NCBI GenBank assembly: GCA_032622095.1
Contig: CP136061.1
Coordinates: 124,001-188,000 of the forward strand
Length of the DNA: 64,000 nt
Origin: Siphonodentalium dalli
Taxonomy: Eukaryota; Mollusca; Scaphopoda; Gadilida; Siphonodentaliidae
Reading direction: 5' to 3'
In this document: positions 1 through 13,300 of the stretch, in pieces
How the letters are laid out: the number at the start of each line of letters is the position of its first letter
Numbering within the stretch: position 1 is the first letter of the stretch
Notes under the pieces: generated by a model
Database searches by the model: none
Seen by the model: the letters and a program-made list of their open reading frames with translations, nothing else
Told to the model about the DNA's origin: nothing
Made by a program: the position numbers and the translations under genes

Positions 1-367
1 AAGAAAATCTAGAGCTTTCGTACCTCTGAAACATTTATGGTACTTCATAATTTTGATGATTAAAACAAAGAGAAAGCAGTGCGTGAAGTTTGTATACTTT
101 AATGTTAAGATAACGCAATATACCGGTACCTTTTACAGAATTCCGATAAATACAAATGGATGTGTTTATATTGGGATCCGATCATCGTACTCAATGTTTT
201 ATTTTTGTATGACTTCAATGCATCTTTCTGGGATATTTAATGCTCGTAGAAAATTAGTTCATAGTATTTATTGACCTATTTCGATATGGGGAAAAATTAA
301 AAAGTGATTGATAATTAGGTGCATTTTGGAGCAAAATGGACATGTGCCTTTAATTCAAGGTTAACAA

Positions 368-612
368 AACTGAATAGACATGTACAGGTTGAAACTTATG
401 TTATATCCAGCCCTCGAATTAGCCACAGGAAATTTAATCATGTGGCATGTTAGATTTCACATGTTGCCATGGCATTTCCCCCCCCACCCCAAGGCAAAAC
501 TGAATATATATGTACAGATAGAAACTTATGTTATATCCAACCCTCGAATTAGCCACAGGAAATTTAATCATGTGGCTTGTTAGATTTCACTTGTTGCCAT
601 GGCATTTCCCCA
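368..612. repeat. Tandem duplication, 130-bp period, two copies
   Basis: The phrase CCCTCGAATTAGCCACAGGA starts at 411 and again at 541. The copies stay closely similar from the ACTGAATA motif to the GCCATGGCATTTCCC motif that ends each one. A C-rich stretch (478-489) lies at the junction. Confidence 0.85.
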
Positions 613-1889
613 AGGCATTGCTTATTGGGCCAATTTCGACGACATCATATCCTACCCATCTATTCTGATTATATAACATAGTATGACTCACATAATATGA
701 GAGCATAAATTAAAAAATGCTGCTGGAGGCAATATTGATATCAGCAGAGACATCAGAATGTAAACCACAAATTTTTTGTTTGCCAATTCAAGTTTCAATC
801 ACTGAGTTTTGAAATATACCAAATGAAATGACGATTGCCGATCAAAATCCCTTGGAAGAACAATTTAACCCTCAGCAGACAAACAAAACACTAAAGCAAC
901 TTACAATGATGACCAGTAAATATTTGGTATATACACAATGCTAAATATTTGTATGGATGAAAGAACAAAGTTATTTTGTAAGTCCAAGAAGGTACATCAC
1001 ATTAAGGAAAATCCCACTGTATCCTTTCTCCAATATTGACCTGTCACATTTCCAAAAGATATTCAAATCCCAACTGTTGGTAGTATCTTGGTACTTAAGT
1101 AAGAATTCTAAATGTGATACACATATGGAAACTCTTGCCACAGGGCAATAAATCTGACGAAGAGGCATGGACAAAAACTGTCAGTATCATTCGAACAATC
1201 CTAGTGTATTAGTATTCAACATAAAATTCAAATCTAACCATTGCTACTGGAGTTACAATGCGAAATGTCCGCAGACTGAAAATTCCATCAAATTCTAACA
1301 CCCGGTTTATACGTCATGCAAACGACGTGTCACGCAAGATTTTTTGGATAAAATACTAAGTTGATGATTGCGCACATGTGAAGCACATCAGATAAAACCA
1401 TTTTGCACACCAAATTTTTGCTATCTCCTGTCGATGTGTTGCACTTCGCTGTTTTACACGATGTGCAAGCAATGAGTAGCACACACAAATCTTGCACAAC
1501 ATGTCTTTTGCACCATGCATTTGTAAATTTGAATGGTGAGAATCAAGGCATTTCTTCAGAGTCTGATTCCGCATATAATTTAATTTTGGAACTATTAAAT
1601 GTTGTAAGTAAATGGCAGATGTTATCCTTAAATTGTTTATTATTCCTTATCTGCATTGGTTTATGTGCCAAATCCTCACAAATATATAATCACACGGAAT
1701 GGGGATTTAGGATGAGGTGTTGACACAAAACCAAACTGATCTAAATATTACCATCCAAGGGCCCCTTCAAACCATGTCAGACATTATCATGTTATTTATC
1801 CACCAGTATTTGTTATTGTATAATGAGTTTGTTCCCTTTAAAATCGAGAGGGATATAGCTCTATTGGTTGGTATACAGGAGCCAGTCAC

Positions 1890-2400
1890 GTGTTACTTAA
1901 CACGACGTATAAATAAAATATCAGCAAAATCCAATGATCCACACCTGAGTTACAATGTGAAATGTTCGTATAGACACAAAATGAACAAATTGCTATGTCC
2001 AACAAGCCATAACTCTGGTAAGAATGAATGGGCAAACCCTGTAGTAGGTTGGTATCCTTTCCCAACATTGGGTTATCACCATACCGAAGCACAACCAAAT
2101 CCGATGATCCATGCTTGAGTTTCAAGCGGAAATGTTCGTACTGACACAAAATTCACAAAGTTCTGCAATGGCCATTAGATTACTCTGGTGAAAATGATTC
2201 GAGGTAGCTCGTAGTATGTGCGTATCCTTTCCCACAAGCTGTGCTATCACCATACCAAAGGACAATGAAATCTGATTGTTTGCACCCAAGTTATAAAGTG
2301 ACGTATAGATGGAACCTCGGCTATATGCACCGAACCACCTTCGGGGTTCCAGGCATAAGTGAGCAGCAATGCTAGCCAAATACCACAGGGCTTAAAATCT
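1890..2400. repeat. Degenerate tandem repeat, about 170-bp period
   Basis: AAATGTTCGTA..GACACAAAAT occurs at about 1960 and 2130, and each copy is followed by an ATAACTCTGGT-like phrase and a GTGCTATCACCATACC-like phrase. The same phrases in the opposite orientation recur at 54560-54780 and 56030-56300, so this is a dispersed repeat family and not a coding region. Confidence 0.6.
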
Positions 2401-3564
2401 GACGACAATCAGATTCATGATTCTTAGTTTGATTCTCGTAAGAACAGCCAATTCGCTGTAGAAATGCAATATATTGATTCTCGCTAAATTTTATGGATCT
2501 TAAGATTAAAGCCTATACCAGGGTTTCCGCCAGGGGGAAATAAATGAGTCCGTATTGGAGAAACACATAACGCGACGGGACGACCATGGTTCGTCCTGTC
2601 AGGCGAAAATTTTGTTATTTGACACTTAAAAGTAGCCATTTCCAAAATTTTCCTTGCACCTGAGTGTCCCACAAAGCAATCCAAAGCTACATATATTATG
2701 CAAGTCGATCATTTCTGTGGGTGCATTAATTATGGTATACAAATAATTAATCATGTAATTACGTACGTATAAGACTGCCGTCTGATTGAATACTCTATAA
2801 ATAACGAGCTACGAGTTACAGTGTTTACACATTTATAACTTACAATAAGATATAATGAATATAAACACTAAAAGGCATCTACGCATTGACCAATAATACC
2901 ACGCAAGGAGAATTGAATAAATTATTTTTTAGAATTTCAGGTAGCATCCGTGGAAATTAAACTGACAGGATTATGTACATGTATTCTGTCAATCGTAAAA
3001 CTCTTTGTGCGCTGTGACGTCATACTGCAGGGTTTGTCTGGAGTATATTTTTATAGCGGCGAAATACGAATGGTAGCGAAGTCTTTCACTCGGAACGCGT
3101 AGCTTGTTCAATAGTCTGTATAGGCCAACAACTGACGATTGACCGCAGCTATAGAACAGAGTTTTAGCCAACGTTTTATCAAATATAATTGAGTTTCGGC
3201 TGGAAATGTGAACATGTGCGTCGTTGATTGTGCTTGGGGACCCAGGCGGGACAACGAAACTATTATTGACTGTACTTTGACTTTATCTCCATATTGGGGG
3301 GGGGAGGGTATGTGTTTGTGTTTATCCTCCATGCGTGTAATATGGCTCAAATGAATGGTGTTGTCACTATGAATTCGCGCAATAAAGACAGGACAGGTTC
3401 CGTATTATTGTGAAATAAATCACTTTGGGATTTTGTTGAGTATGCATGGCAATATACGCATAATAATCAACACACGTAGAGAATCACATGTTTTTTACAG
3501 GAACTTCACTGACATCGAACTCAAAACAAATGATAATACAGCAATAAGATAAATGATCAACATT

Positions 3565-3740
3565 GAGTAGTTTCATCCACGAAAATCCCGTGCATAAAAA
3601 TGTCCCGACTCAGCAATTGGGTGTTCTTTCATCCAATTATGTAATTGTACGATAGAACGGGGTCTTCGAGTCTGAGTAGTTTCATCCATGGAATCCCGTG
3701 CACAAAAACATCCATACTCAACAGTCCGGCATTCTTTGAT
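3565..3740. repeat. Imperfect duplication, 109-bp period
   Basis: GAGTAGTTTCATCCA begins at 3565 and at 3674. Each is followed by an AATCCCGTGC..AAAAA segment and a CATTCTTT or GTTCTTTC phrase. Only two copies are seen. Confidence 0.7.
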
Positions 3741-3967
3741 GTTACAGCGACATGTATTACGCTGTATCTAATGTCGCTATTTGACCCGCTTTTTCACCAG
3801 TATTCTGTTTAACTCCCGTTGCAGCCAAAATTTTTTTACGACATATTGCTACTGACATTTGGTACATGCATGAATCAAACAGATCATCTGCGAGGGGAAT
3901 GGGTCCGTGTGACGGACCCGCAGCCGGCCTGGCGGAAACTCTGCCTATACCATATATTTCGACATCA

Positions 3968-4348
3968 TCACTCACCTTTTTTCGTACCTTTTGCAGTATC
4001 ACCGTTTTTCTTTCTCACTGCTTTAGAATCTTTGTGATTGCGATCTTTCACCTCTTTTATTGCCGTGGATGACTTAGAAGCAATAAAGTTTTTCTTCTTC
4101 ATTTTTATAGAAACTTTATGACTTTCATGCACAACATCACTAGGGTCTGAATGTTCAGAATCACTATCCTTTGAAATATAAACTTTCTCTTTTGTGCCGT
4201 CTAACTTTCTCTTCTTTCCAACACTTAGTAATGAAGATTCTTTTGTGTCTCTTTCCACTTTCACATTGCATGCAAAAGGAGTCACTGCTATACATGTTAT
4301 CCTCAGTTTGGTATCCTGTTTTGCCACTAGTTTTGACTGATACTTGTC
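3968..4348 (-). CDS. PAK1IP1: PAK1IP1 exon 9 (last coding exon, basic C-terminal tail)
   Basis: The acceptor TTTGACAG precedes GACAAGTATCAG, and the exon starts in phase 0 after the phase-0 donor of exon 8. It encodes residues 279-404. A last beta-strand-like segment (LRITCIAVTPF) is followed by a tail rich in Lys, Ser and Asp, with clusters such as KKRKLDG and KMKKKN, as expected for a nucleolar protein. The frame ends KKGE-stop at 3968-3970. The bases just before the stop, AAAAG/GTGAGT (GT at 3974-3975), form an excellent 5' splice site, and no canonical poly(A) signal follows within about 1 kb. An additional 3' exon therefore cannot be excluded; the stop-ended form is preferred because it already gives family-typical length. 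Confidence 0.85.
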   Translation of the reverse strand, partial: DKYQSKLVAKQDTKLRITCIAVTPFACNVKVERDTKESSLLSVGKKRKLDGTKEKVYISKDSDSEHSDPSDVVHESHKVSIKMKKKNFIASKSSTAIKEVKDRNHKDSKAVRKKNGDTAKGTKKGE

Positions 4349-7300
4349 CTGTCAAATAGTAAAATTATTAGTTTGGGTTGTTCTACTGGCAAATACTCCT
4401 GATAATATACATTGAATAGAATTGAAGATCTGTTTATTACAGTGACATTGTTATATACATGTTGTATATATAAATGCGTATATAAAACAACAATAAACAA
4501 CAACATCATCCGGCCCATAGGGCCTATATGTCTCTCTATTTACAAATAAATATAATTATTAATTGTGCGGAATAGTAATTTAGCAGTCTGTTGTGGAAAC
4601 TTATCAAATAATTGTTTGGCCATATAAGTAAGAGAGTTCACACTGTTGATATGAAAATTGGCACTACGAAAAAAAGTATGTTCATAAACTGTTATGTGCG
4701 TTGCAGTCCTTCGATTTTGAGGCGCGCAATTGCGCTTGCGCGCCTTGGCGCACGCGGATCTAAAAACCAGCGAGTTATTAAATGCGCACGCCGAAAAATT
4801 TAAATGCGCGCGTCGGAATTTCAGCCAGTGAACGAGATTTTAACAAACAGCACATCAATGGTTAAACGCCGACAAGACTATTCACCGTGTATCTTTCTCA
4901 GTAGCGATGACGTTGATTACGAACATAATAACAAAGATCAAAGCGTCTTTCTCACTCAATGATTGGGGTACACCTCGTCACAACTGCTGCACGTGCGGAA
5001 GTGGACTCATTACCGTGATTAGATTCACCTGGATTGCCAGATAATCGGATTATTGTGGACTAGATATTGTACTACAATATAAACATATGTTTTTATTTCT
5101 GTTTTCACTTTAAGTTGCCAAAGGCACACTTGGAATTACACGTGTGTATCATTATAATTGTGTTTGTCTTTATTCAGTAATCATTTCATCCATGTTAATT
5201 TGAATTGTGCTCCCGCAAAAAAAGGCGCGCGCAAATTCCAAAAGCTCCGAGCGATATATCGCGCACCTACGTTTTCCAAATTCGAAGGACTGGCGTTGCG
5301 CTGAAGTAACAGATGGAATTCGTCCCCCACATACTCTGATAACACATTCGGTCGTCCAGATTCTTAATTGGGGCCTTTTGAGACTTGATATAATTTCGAA
5401 CAAGTATATGTTAACCCTTTCAGTGCCAAGTCCGATTTTTGTATCAACCCATATTTCCTTGATCATTTTTCAAATTTATTGATTATAATAATGTGATACA
5501 TTGATGGAAAGAGCTCTGACTTGGCACTGAAAGGGTTAATACTAGTTGGTATTGGGAATAGTTTTGATCTCATTCACTTTCTCCTGAATATATAATGGGG
5601 AGTTTACAACAACTTTGGTAAATGTTTTATAACTGAATCAATGGCAGTCTTAAATATTGGACCAAATCTAAGTTGATATTGTTCTGATGTTTTGACTTTC
5701 CAGCCAATATCTAGTGTAAAAATATATATCCCCCCCCCCCCCCCCAATTGTTTTGGAGAATATCTGACCAGTCGTTTTTTTTTAGAAATTCCAACTCAAG
5801 TTGGAGAAGGTCCAGTGTTGAAATTTACAAGTTCAACACCCCCCCCCCCCCCCACCAACAAGACCCCCCATTCTTAGTGTTCCACATAAAGATGCATGCA
5901 CCTATATTAATTAAATAAAATTTCAGCCTTGCACGTTGCTTATTTATTTGCTTCCTCCAATGAAAACTTGAGAGGGACGGATGTTTTGTTGACAAAAATC
6001 ACTGGGAGTCGTTTCTATTTCTCTGATGATAGTTGTATTGAAAGTATTGACTAGTATTAATACCAAATGTATGATGTAAAATATCCTGGGTCGATCATGA
6101 GATTTTACTTCTAACTCTGTCCAAGAAGTCATGTTTATGTTTCGACAATTGTGCGGATACCAGAACAGGCATCACAATAACCATCTCAGACTGGATAGGA
6201 CGCATCCTTGTGTAAATGCCGGAGTACTATGTTTATGCACATTCCAGGCAATTTTGCTCTCTCATAAATACAAATCAACATTTATAATAGTCTCAAGCTG
6301 TACTTCCCTGCACATTTATTGAATTTGATCAGGATTTCCACCCTGCATGTTTATTTGTGACTGCACATTTATTTTGAACACTAGAGTAGCCATGTACCAG
6401 AAATGTAACCTACAAATATTCTGAATATGCCTCAGTGAGAGCTTTACGATGAATGGCAACAAGCCATATTTCTGACTAAATCCTGAAAAATTACCCACAA
6501 TTCTGCTGTGGTTAAGGAGTCGATTATTTAGGGCATTATTGTAGGGTCATAGGCATTCAATACCTCTAGTAAAAGGATATAAATTTGTATCAACTAAAAA
6601 TATTGATTTAGAGATACCAAAGTAAACAAAGCCACCAAATAAACAGTCTTGTTGAATCAAGACCAAGATTTCAATTCAATCAACACTAGGTCTAGGGACT
6701 CCAATACTTAAATTTATTGTGATGAACGGGGAAACCCCAGCTCGCGACAGCTCATTAATATTCATGTTTCCAAACAAAGCACTGTTTTGATTGACCTGCG
6801 AGAATATCCACATGATTGTGTTGGTAACAATGACAATTCACTTTTAAAAGCCTCCATCAAGTCAGTTCCGTCAAAGAAAACGGAAACAAACTGAGCTACA
6901 CAATTTAGCCACACATTAATCATAACCTCAAAAGGCAATTGCGAGTAGTGACAAAGTGTATAACAAACAGGAAGGAAATGGTGATATCATATAATGGTAA
7001 ACAAGCTATCTGTTATTTGTAATGTTGTGTGATCACCTTATTAGACATGTGTGTGCAATTTACTATGATTTAGAATATAACTGTATGGTAAAAATCCTTA
7101 TTTGGTGTGCTGCGTGATCTCCTTTATATTTAGACATGCAAACACTGCGGGTGTGCTTGGCTTGTGTGAATAAGTGAAAACGTGTGAATAATAACTGACT
7201 TTTGCAGGAAGCTATTGATTGGTCGATGCATTGCATTCTTCGATGCGATGGCTCTCTGTGAGCAATTTCATTGGCACGATTCCTTCCATTTGAATATTCC

Positions 7301-10300
7301 AAGAAATTTATTCCATGGGAGACTGTAGACCCAATGTTGATTGAAATGAAATCTTGGTCTAGTTTCAACGAGACTGCCAAATGAGATGACTGTTTTAACA
7401 AAATGTTTTATAAGAGCTATTAAAATAAATATATTAAATTTATAACATCATCTTACCACATCTTTCTGGATTTTGTAGACTAATAATTGTCCACTACTGG
7501 AGCCAGTGAAGAGAAGAGGAACAGAATCATCATGTGCCATGTGATGCAGTGTCAATGCTTTAATTCTGCAGGAGAAACAAAACCCAATTGTTATTACATA
7601 CATTTCTCTATAGTATTTTTCTAAATTACTAATGTATTTAATCCTTTCATGACTGAGCTGCCTGGTACAGCTTTACAGATCCTGTACCAGTACATTCTCT
7701 TATATATGTGAGTCTCCCATAGGGAGCCTCACATATACAAGAGAATGCACTGGCTTACAAGGTCAGGCAGATATTGTTAGGTCAATGTATTCTCTTATAT
7801 ATGCGAGGTTCTCTTTGGGAGACTCGCATATATAAGAGAATGCATTGGCACAGGGTTTTTGCTAAATTTCAGGAAGCTACAGTCATGGAAGGGTTAAATA
7901 GGATAATTACATTAGGACTGAAGTGAAAGTAGAGTGTGTAGAAATTTTGTCATTTTGTCATTGACAAAGACTCCCCGAAGTCACTATAAAGTTCCAATCA
8001 ATTAACAAAATTTTCAACTCAAAATGAACAACCAGGTTGATATTTTTTCACCGAGATATTAATCTTGGTTTCCTTATATAATTACACAATATAAAGCCAT
8101 CATAACAATTTACAAGTTTGTGATTCGGTATGATGCTTTGAAACTGTTATTACATTCAGAAACCAGATTATTCCTCAATTATTCACCTAACTATGATCCT
8201 TGATATCTCAGTTTAAAGAGAAATTGATTATAGTAGACACTGTCAAACCAAAATCTAAGCCATGGAGACCAGAATCCAAAATAAACTTTAACTGTATTTG
8301 CTGGGGTTGTAGCCTGCACACCAAACTTTATTCAATTCCGGTCACATCAACTAAAGTTATCCCTGGGAAAACAAAACAAATTCCAACAACGAGCCACAAC
8401 TCTGGTAGAACCAAAATTGAGCTTGACCTGTATTTTGTAGTATTGAACCACAGCTGTTAAGTTTCACGGATTGTCTGTGAGACTCCCGGATAGCCACAAC
8501 AATTCCCCAAATACCGATAACCCCCCAATTCTTTAACAGACTTATTGTGTAGGTTTGGGGCCGATTAGATCGGCCCCTGGCACTCAAAGGGTTAAGCATA
8601 TAAAAATGTTGTAATCATCAGCAGTTAAGATAAAAATTGTATCTCTTCATAGCTGTGTCCACCAGTGTCTGGAATCAACACAGACACATATTGAATTTCA
8701 CTTCAGAATGATATACCTGTTAGTTTCTGTATCTACAGTGAGTTTGTGTTCATCATTCACTATATTGTGTAGCTCAATATTGCCACCATCTCCACCGTAT
8801 GCAATTGTTTCATCCTGTTAAAGAAAGAACAAAAATAAAGTCTGATGGTCTATCTATATAAAAGCCAAGTGTGTGTGTGTGTGTGTCTGTCTGTAACTCT
8901 CACACAATTTTCACGCGTCTAAAAATACATCACCCTCATGTCCGATTGCACCCAAATTTGACCATGTCATGTGGCACATCATAGAATATGACATGCAAAA
9001 TTTCAGGTGAATCAGTATAAGATGACCAGAGATATAACTTGATTCCCGAGCGTTATCAAGGCAATATTTTCACCGATATAATGCGCTTGTCCGATGATGA
9101 ATGTGGTTCCAGTGGCGTCCACTATTAGTTAACCCTTTACCCAACAAACCGGCCAAAACCGGCCAAATAAAGCTTCAACAGCCTAAAATATCTTGGGTCT
9201 GTCTCAATAAAACCATACAAATATGGATATCATTGGAACCGGCTCATTGACCACACTGTGATGGTTATAGTTATGCCCTGTGCCAATGCATTCTCTTATA
9301 TATGCGAGTCGACCATAGGTCGCCTCGCATATATAAGAGAATGCATTGGCCTAAAAAAAATCTTTTTTTTAACACTTTTTACCATTTTTTCTTACATTCT
9401 TTAACAATTTTATAATTTTTAATGTGTTAAGCCAATGCATTCTCTTATATATGCGAGGCGACCTATGGTCGACTCGCATATATAAGAGAATGCATTGGCA
9501 CAGTGCCCTTCTGTTGGGTAAAGGGTTAACACCAAAGCCAAATTACAGACAAACTCCAGGCACCGTTTGCAGGCTTTCTTTATATCGTTATCAGCAGTGA
9601 AAATATTTTCCTGTTTGTCACCCTGTCATATTTGTGGGCAATCTCCTAGAATGTGATATTATAGTTCTTGTGAGGTGTAAAGAATTGTAAGATGATCACT
9701 GAGACAATTGATTTTCGTACAGTAGCCAACCTTATGTTGGGTCTAGGGCTCTTCTGAAACATACGGCAGCTTCCTCAGTTTCAACTTATATATTGTTTGA
9801 TTATCACAATTGGGTATCCTGACTATCCTCATGTGCACATACAGTTGCGTTTATGTAATCACGTGATTTAACTTGGCATTTATTACACGATCCTACCATT
9901 ATTCCATTCAATAAACCCATTCTATAAATTGTGATACTAAACGTTCGTTTAATAACAGGAAATAGTGCCAGGTGACCTTTGACATCCGGTTTACCGTCTT
10001 TTAACATTCCGTACGCTACGTCTCAAAAATACTATGACTTCCACTATTTCTCCAACAAACTATCATGACTGAAGAATTTGAAAAGTTATGTTATTAAATA
10101 TACGCCATTAAAAGCGCCAAATAGTCTTTATTTATCTGGGACTATTTCTTTACGCGGGCAAACAACGAATAGTTACGTGAAACGTCATCGCATGTCTTAT
10201 AGAAGCCGATGTTAGTTTCTCGTTCCATTTGTTGATTTAAGTATGTTTTGTCGATGTTTTGGATCATGTAATAAATAGAATCTACAACTCGTTCCCAGTT

Positions 10301-13300
10301 TATAGCGGAAATTACAAAACTCGTCCAGTAAATTAGGTCTGGACCTCGCCAAATGCTCGGTCCAGACCAAATTTACTGGACTCGTTTTGTAAATTCCGCT
10401 ATAAACTGGGGACTCGTTGTAGATCCTCTATATCTAAAACATATCTAGGTTATCTTAGTTCTGAGGCAATAAATTCGCAAAATTTGAAGGACAATTATAT
10501 CATAATTTTAAGCAAACATTATTTCTTACGCTAAGAACTATTTTGCATGTGGTTCAGTTTTCAGAGTTTGATATAAAGGTCAAAGATTTTCTCAATCAAT
10601 GAAAAATACCATAAAACAAAATAGCATCTGGTCTTGAAATTGAGTTTCAATTAGGCCAAAAAAAAGGGTTTTTATTTTCAAGCATAGCTGCGTCGAAAAA
10701 TATGGCCCGCGTTGGACCATTTCATTTCAATTTTGGATTGGCCAACTCGTAACACGAAAATAGGTAACTGTCAAACAGAAATTAGTTATGTCTGAAATAT
10801 CGAATATGAGCTAAATACAATGGCGTATGTGTGGGTATTCAACAAAAGACCATAGGCAATGATAACTATCAGGTATATTGTCACCACAGGCTGTCCAAAA
10901 CCCCATGTTTATTAGTCAAATGTGAAGAATATTTTGATAAAAGCAGGAAGTTGGATATTGACCTTTGCACAGTAAGTAAGTAACCCTGCAAGATAGTTTT
11001 CCCCCTTGCTATGCTATTAGGTATGGAAGCTATACGCAATGAACCCGACCACAATACAGTTTGAAAGGGGATGTTATTATGATGGTTATTTGAAGTTTTA
11101 TAGTCTAGCATCCATTGGGGTACATATACAGTCTCTAATTAGTCAGCAGAATAAGTGAACCAAGATTTTCTATGATAGTTTGGAAGATCACTTTATCTTT
11201 TCATTTTGACTGTATTTACGTTCCGTATTTTTATATGAATCGGATATGTAGTTCTGAGCATGCATGTGCCGATATTAAAATCATATCAATACATATATCA
11301 TTCTAGGTAATCCCTATATGATGTACTGGTAGTATAATTCATATTTTGTCATTCTTTATATCAGATTAAATTAGTATAAATCCATTACAAAGTTTCCCCT
11401 ACATTTTCTGGACCTGGGAAGGCATAATAACCCATGCTTACTATGCCATTCGGTGGGCAGAAAAGCAAAATAATAAAAATAAAACCCTAGCGCCAACATT
11501 GATTTAAAAAAAAATTGCCTGAGAATCACATATCTATTGGCCTTGGCTAAGTATATAGAGAAAATTGTTTCTCGACAAGCCTGAATTTTGTGAGTCTGAC
11601 ATTTGCAGAATGAGGTCCCCAGAGGGTAAATGCAGTGATGCAGGCTAGCATCACCAAATTCACCCTTTGGGGACCTCATTCTGCTGAAGCCTTATCTGCT
11701 ATGGAAGACCTTTGATCAGATTGAATTTCCCAGTTGAAGTCGGTGATGTTCACCAGTTAGTCACCTCGATTATGAGTTTTATCTTCTGCAAATTGGGGGA
11801 TATAGAAACTGAACAGAAGGGGAAAAGTAACTAAAAACAATGTTAAATTGAGACTATAGATAATTCCCAAAAAATGAGGTCCAAGCAGAATGAGGTCCCC
11901 AGAGGGTGAATTTGGTGATGCTAAATTCACATTCTGGGGACCTCATTCTACAAATGCCAGACACACTAAATTCAGGATTGTTTCTAGGAAATATGCAAAT
12001 ATAAGAAATAAATGCTATGAATGGTGTCTCCATTCCCTGATTTTTTTTGTATATAATCGAGGGTATAAAAAAATAATTTGAGTCAGAAAATCCACTCAAC
12101 AGAAGCTTCTGTCTTCTGTAATTGGCCCCCGAAAAAAAAAATTCGGGGTACTATTAAAATAGCCGGTGTCCGTCCGTCGAGCCGTCGCTCCGTCCGTCCG
12201 GAAATGGTTTCCGAATGATAACTTTAGTTTCAGTTATTAGATCAAAAGCAAATTTCATAGGTCAGTTTATCAGACCAAAATACAGGTCAAGTTCGAATAT
12301 GGGTTTGCTCCGCCCATTTTTGCGAGAGTTATGGCCCTTTTTTTTAATACTTAGAATCTTGTAATTTTCTGGTTTCCGGATGATAACTTCAGTTTGTGTG
12401 ATAATATCTGAACCAAATTTGGTATGTGAGTTTATCAGCCCTATATGCAGGTCAAGTTCGGATATGGGTACAATCCACCCATTTTTGCTAGAGTTATGGC
12501 CCTTTTTCGACTTAGAATCCAGTCAATTTCTGGTTTCCGGATGATAACTTTCGTTTGCATGATCATATCTGAATCAAATTTAGTATGCTAGTTTATCAGC
12601 CCAAAATACAGGTCAGGTTCGAATATGGGTTGGTCTGCCCATTTTTGGGAGAGTTATGGCCCTTTTACGGCTTAGAATCCTGTCAATTTCTGGTTTCCGG
12701 ATGATAACTTTAGATTGTGTGATCATATATGAGTATATATGGTATATGAGTTTATCAGCTCGAAATAAAGATCAAGTTTGAATATGGGTACGATCCACCC
12801 ATTTTTGTCTGGTTGCTTCGGATTTAGGGTCCTTGTTATTTTTTTCAGAAAAGCTGATGCCCCCAATGAAGCCACTTTTTCGGGGGACACTGTGGCTGGA
12901 CGGCCTTTTATTCAAGTGTAACATGTGTCACTAAAACACGCATTCTAATTGGTCAAGAGTCAGGAGTCGTGTAATTTAGTCAACCACACAGATGTTTACT
13001 CAAGATGTTAACAGGAAGTTGTTTGGGCACAATTCTTAGAAATATGCGGGCTGCAGGGTGTGCCGTTTGATTTAAAAAAAAAAATTCAAAATGGCTGCTG
13101 GCAGCCATGTTTTTTAAAAAAAAATTTCAGAAATAATAAAAGGTCGGCCGACAACAGTGTCCCCTGACAATGTGGCAAGTCAATGCCGCTTTGTGTGTTA
13201 ATGAAATTTAAAAAATGTTGAAATGTTCTAAGTCGAAAGGGTTAATAATTCCTAAAAAAAAAAAAATTCCGTCATCTATATACATGTTGCACATCTGCAA

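Larger units (their letters stand above)
1..3967. other. 3' flanking region of PAK1IP1, no gene recognised
   Basis: All open frames here are short and resemble no family I know. The stretch holds a 130-bp tandem duplication (368-612), a degenerate tandem repeat (about 1890-2400) and a 109-bp duplication (3565-3740). On the minus strand no AATAAA or ATTAAA hexamer is visible between about 2900 and the stop codon at 3968, so the polyadenylation site of the neighbouring gene could not be placed. A short G-rich run lies near 3296-3305. The rest looks like unique or very old repeat sequence. Confidence 0.6.

Noticed and set aside
12285-12640. RNA polymerase III B-box (GTTCGAATATGG) suggesting SINEs or tRNA genes
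   Set aside because: It matches only part of the B-box, has no A-box at the right distance, and recurs as part of the 160-180 bp tandem unit. No tRNA cloverleaf was found.
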